Source: Pseudomonadota bacterium
Lineage (GTDB): Bacteria > Desulfobacterota > JAPLJL01
Direction of reading: 5' to 3'
Length of the DNA: 13,378 nucleotides
Assembly: GCA_026388615.1 (NCBI GenBank)
Contig: JAPLJL010000123.1
Span: 1 to 13,378 of the forward strand
In this document: one piece after another, positions 13,101 through 13,378 of the stretch
Position numbering within the stretch: position 1 is the stretch's first letter
How the letters are laid out: the number at the start of each line of letters is the position of its first letter
Notes under the pieces: generated by a model
What the model saw: the letters and a program-made list of their open reading frames with translations, nothing else
The model's database searches: none
Told to the model about the DNA's origin: nothing
Translations under genes and position numbers: made by a program

Positions 13101-13212
13101 GTAGGGGCGGGGTTTACCTGTCCTGAGAGAAGCCGAAGGATCCCCGCCCGAAGAATCGTTTTTCCGGGAGGGCATCCCGCCTTTGTCGGGACAGGCTCAG
13201 GCCCTCCCCTAC
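13101..13212. repeat. Composite repeat with GTAGGGG/CCCCTAC ends
   Basis: GTAGGGG (13101-13107) and CCCCTAC (13206-13212) are exact inverted ends. Inside are GGCGGGG/CCCCGCC-type arms interrupted by two further units: one beginning TGTCCTGAGAGAAGCCGAAG (13119) and one reading TCCCGCCTTTGTCGGGA (13175-13191). A related TCCCACCTTTGGCGGGA lies at 13061-13077 in the preceding repeat. The element looks built from several small palindromes. No gene is supported in 12929-13366. Confidence 0.6.
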
Positions 13213-13290
13213 GAAAATCAATAAAATGACCCGCGATCTTGCCGAATGGAGCCTCATTCTGGTCTAAGAGAATAAATTTTCTCGCCCTTC

Positions 13291-13296
13291 TATAAT
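13291..13296 (+). promoter_or_regulatory. Possible -10 promoter element
   Basis: A perfect TATAAT lies about 70 bases before the ATG at 13367, in an AT-rich stretch just outside the repeats. No good -35 hexamer is found 16-18 bases upstream, so the site is tentative. Confidence 0.35.
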
Positions 13297-13366
13297 ACTT
13301 ACATCGTGTATTTGAAAACCCCCGGGGATTGGCGTAATTTATACCGAGGGCATTATCGGAGAAAAA

Positions 13367-13378
13367 ATGAAGGAAAAG
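13367..13378 (+). CDS. Start of an unidentified gene, cut by the window edge
   Basis: ATG at 13367 follows GGAG with a 5-base spacing and a candidate TATAAT further upstream. Only four codons (MKEK) are visible, so nothing can be said of its product. In many Proteobacteria rpoS follows nlpD, but these four residues do not test that. Confidence 0.4.

Noticed and set aside
12948..13175. Minus-strand frame of 75 codons in the last spacer
   Set aside because: It consists almost wholly of inverted-repeat sequence; no domain is visible.

Overview
The window is a bacterial chromosome segment whose core is the translation cluster thrS-infC-rpmI-rplT-pheS-pheT-ihfA, followed by a MerR-type regulator gene, tRNA-Pro(GGG), surE and a LysM/M23 peptidase gene, all on the + strand. 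This gene order, an IHF alpha gene after pheT, and tRNA-Pro next to surE point to a Desulfobacterota/Deltaproteobacteria-like organism. That is an inference from synteny and not a phylogeny. The genes mostly use G/C-ending codons, while the spacers are full of short repeats, as in many environmental genomes of this kind.

Left edge (1-2302, minus strand): a secreted protein of the linalool dehydratase/isomerase (Ldi) family, cut by the window edge, and upstream of it a short MscS-type channel gene that ends right after its beta domain. A nested inverted repeat separates the two. Next come two tandem tRNA-Val genes (anticodons GAC and CAC) that differ at only three positions.

Centre (3099-10932): the information-processing operon. 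thrS starts at TTG, infC almost certainly at ATC, and the infC tail overlaps rpmI by 74 bp. Inverted repeats are inserted between rpmI and rplT and between pheS and pheT. pheT carries an internal patch with AT-ending codons. The functions fit together: two aminoacyl-tRNA synthetases, an initiation factor, two large-subunit proteins, a nucleoid protein and a tRNA.

Right part (10933-13378): tRNA-Pro is followed by the same 71-bp sequence that follows tRNA-Val(CAC). Then come surE, a lipoprotein-like LysM/M23 peptidase whose 5' end runs through repeat-like sequence, two large composite intergenic repeats, and the first codons of another gene.

The most unusual signals are (1) the Ldi-family protein, with conserved Cys/His positions but changed acid/tyrosine positions and a Cys/His-rich insert; (2) a family of about 31-bp hairpin elements found nested in two different larger repeats and once inside an open reading frame; and (3) identical 71-bp repeats placed just 3' of two tRNA genes. 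I see no phage, CRISPR array or complete insertion sequence.
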